Source of the DNA: Armatimonadota bacterium
GTDB taxonomy: Bacteria > Armatimonadota > HRBIN16
Direction: 5' to 3'
Assembly (NCBI GenBank): GCA_028275265.1
Contig: JAPWUZ010000157.1
Span: forward strand, 1-6,395
DNA length: 6,395 bases
Shown: positions 5,691 to 6,395 of the stretch, piece after piece
How positions within the stretch are numbered: the first letter of the stretch is position 1
Layout: every line of letters begins with the position of its first letter
The notes under the pieces: model-generated
Told to the model about the DNA's origin: nothing
The model's input: the letters and a program-made list of their open reading frames with translations, nothing else
Database searches by the model: none
Program-made: the position numbers and the translations under genes

Positions 5691-5704
5691 GGTTGCACCG
5701 CTAC

Positions 5705-6395
5705 TTACCACCAGCGGAAGATAGCAGACCCCGAAAGATAGATGCCCAATCCTGTCAGCAGCACACCTGTGCCTACGCGAAACGCTTTCTCCATCTGCGA
5801 TAGTCGGTTCAGCCATGCTCCTACGGCGTTCGCGCCTCTCGCCAGTGCGAAGGCAATGGCAACGACCGGTACCGCTGTGCCGATACCGTAAATCAGCGGG
5901 TAAGGTAGGTAAAAACCGCTTTTCACACAGAGTGGGACCAGCGCACCGAAGTACAGCGCTGCGGATACCGGACAGAACGATAGCGCAAACACAAACCCCA
6001 GCGCCAGCGCCGCGAACCATCCCCAGCGCTGCGCGCGTTCTGCCGTCCACAAACCCAGCCGATTCGTCGGAACGGGCAGGGGAACCAGATCCAGTAATAT
6101 CGCCCCGACGACTACGAGCAAGGGACCCAGCAGCTGGTGCAGGTGATGCTGTAAGAAGTAGGAGGTTGCCGGAATCGCCAGCAGCCCCGAAACCACAGCG
6201 ACGGCAATCAGCAAATAGGCAAGGGCGCGCCCCAGCGTGTAAAGCAGTCCGGATACGACCACTGCACCGGGACGCGCTACCTCGCGCGACACAAACCCCA
6301 GTGCAGCCAGATTCGTTGCCAAAGGGCAGGGACTGATTGAGGTCAACAGCCCCAGCCAAAAGGAAGCAACCAGCGGTATGGATTGCCAATCACCC
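5705..6395 (-). CDS. ArsG/CcdA/DsbD-like six-helix membrane protein (N-terminus outside window)
   Basis: The frame is open to the right edge, giving 229 visible residues; the first are GDWQSIPLVASFWLGLL. A TTG at 6344-6346 could be read as a start but it lies inside the first membrane helix and just before the SPCP motif, so the true start is upstream and outside the window. Two cysteines sit in matching places of the two halves: ISPC23PLATN and LSFC141PVSAALYFG, the arrangement of the redox-active pair in CcdA and the DsbD membrane domain. About six helices are seen (roughly 6-24, 45-73, 87-106, 127-150, 160-185, 208-225). The SPCPLATN and FCPVSAALYFG versions resemble the ArsG-type permeases linked to aromatic arsenical efflux more than CcdA proper. 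Role, by family: passing electrons from cytosolic thiols across the membrane, or exporting a thiol-reactive compound. First gene seen of the membrane/redox group. Confidence 0.85.
   Translation of the reverse strand, partial: GDWQSIPLVASFWLGLLTSISPCPLATNLAALGFVSREVARPGAVVVSGLLYTLGRALAYLLIAVAVVSGLLAIPATSYFLQHHLHQLLGPLLVVVGAILLDLVPLPVPTNRLGLWTAERAQRWGWFAALALGFVFALSFCPVSAALYFGALVPLCVKSGFYLPYPLIYGIGTAVPVVAIAFALARGANAVGAWLNRLSQMEKAFRVGTGVLLTGLGIYLSGSAIFRWW

Noticed and set aside
4745..5803. Long open frame of 352 codons on the plus strand
   Set aside because: It lies antisense to the HdrA-like gene, the TauE-like gene and the end of the ArsG-like gene, and its product is full of His, Gln and Arg with no recognisable domain. 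The minus-strand genes have clear families and ribosome binding sites.
5670..6389. Alternative minus-strand frame of 239 codons over the ArsG-like gene
   Set aside because: The neighbouring frame encodes hydrophobic helices with the SPCP/SFCP motifs; this frame is Arg/Gly/Ser-rich and overlaps the start of the TauE-like gene.

Overview
The window looks like a bacterial chromosome of moderately high GC, tightly packed, with strong AGGAGGT-type ribosome binding sites in front of most genes. The separate small PurS and PurQ proteins (rather than one large PurL) exclude an Enterobacteria-like organism. The mix of an archaeal-type Prx6-like peroxiredoxin, a glutaredoxin-like TM0996/MTH895 protein and an HdrA-like fragment suggests a deep-branching, perhaps thermophilic lineage. 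Armatimonadota is my best guess, made from the overall feel of the proteins only, and is low confidence.

Layout. At the left edge, the 3' end of one plus-strand gene (1-515) encodes the C-terminal part of a probably secreted beta-rich protein. Everything else (566-6395) is on the minus strand, so the two blocks converge on a perfect 10-bp hairpin at 523-549. This hairpin is followed by a T-tract in the minus direction and serves as the terminator of the long minus-strand block.

Reading the minus strand in transcription order (right to left): (1) a membrane and redox group of five genes: an ArsG/CcdA/DsbD-like six-helix protein with a membrane cysteine pair (runs off the right edge), a TauE/SafE-type permease, a 122-aa cysteine-containing protein resembling the free-standing N-terminal domain of HdrA, a PF03773 (ArsP/DUF318-like) permease with a CSC motif, and an 87-aa glutaredoxin-like CPRC protein; (2) a purine group, purS and purQ, overlapping by ATGA, followed after 15 nt by an unrecognised 199-aa protein with an SH3-like N-terminus and a disordered Ala/Lys/Pro-rich tail; (3) after a 103-nt intergenic region with a candidate promoter and a structured leader, a Prx6-like peroxiredoxin followed 3 nt later by a 71-aa winged-helix protein.

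How they may work together. The first group joins a cytosolic CXXC thiol carrier, a membrane thiol relay and two permeases. That set fits export or redox handling of a soft, thiol-reactive species (organoarsenical, sulfite or other sulfur compound), but the substrate cannot be read from the sequence. PurS and PurQ are subunits of FGAR amidotransferase (the fourth step of purine synthesis); purL is not in the window. The peroxiredoxin and winged-helix pair looks like a small peroxide-defence unit with a possible self-regulator. No tRNA, rRNA, CRISPR, insertion sequence or phage feature was seen, and no gene-free stretch exceeds about 105 bases.
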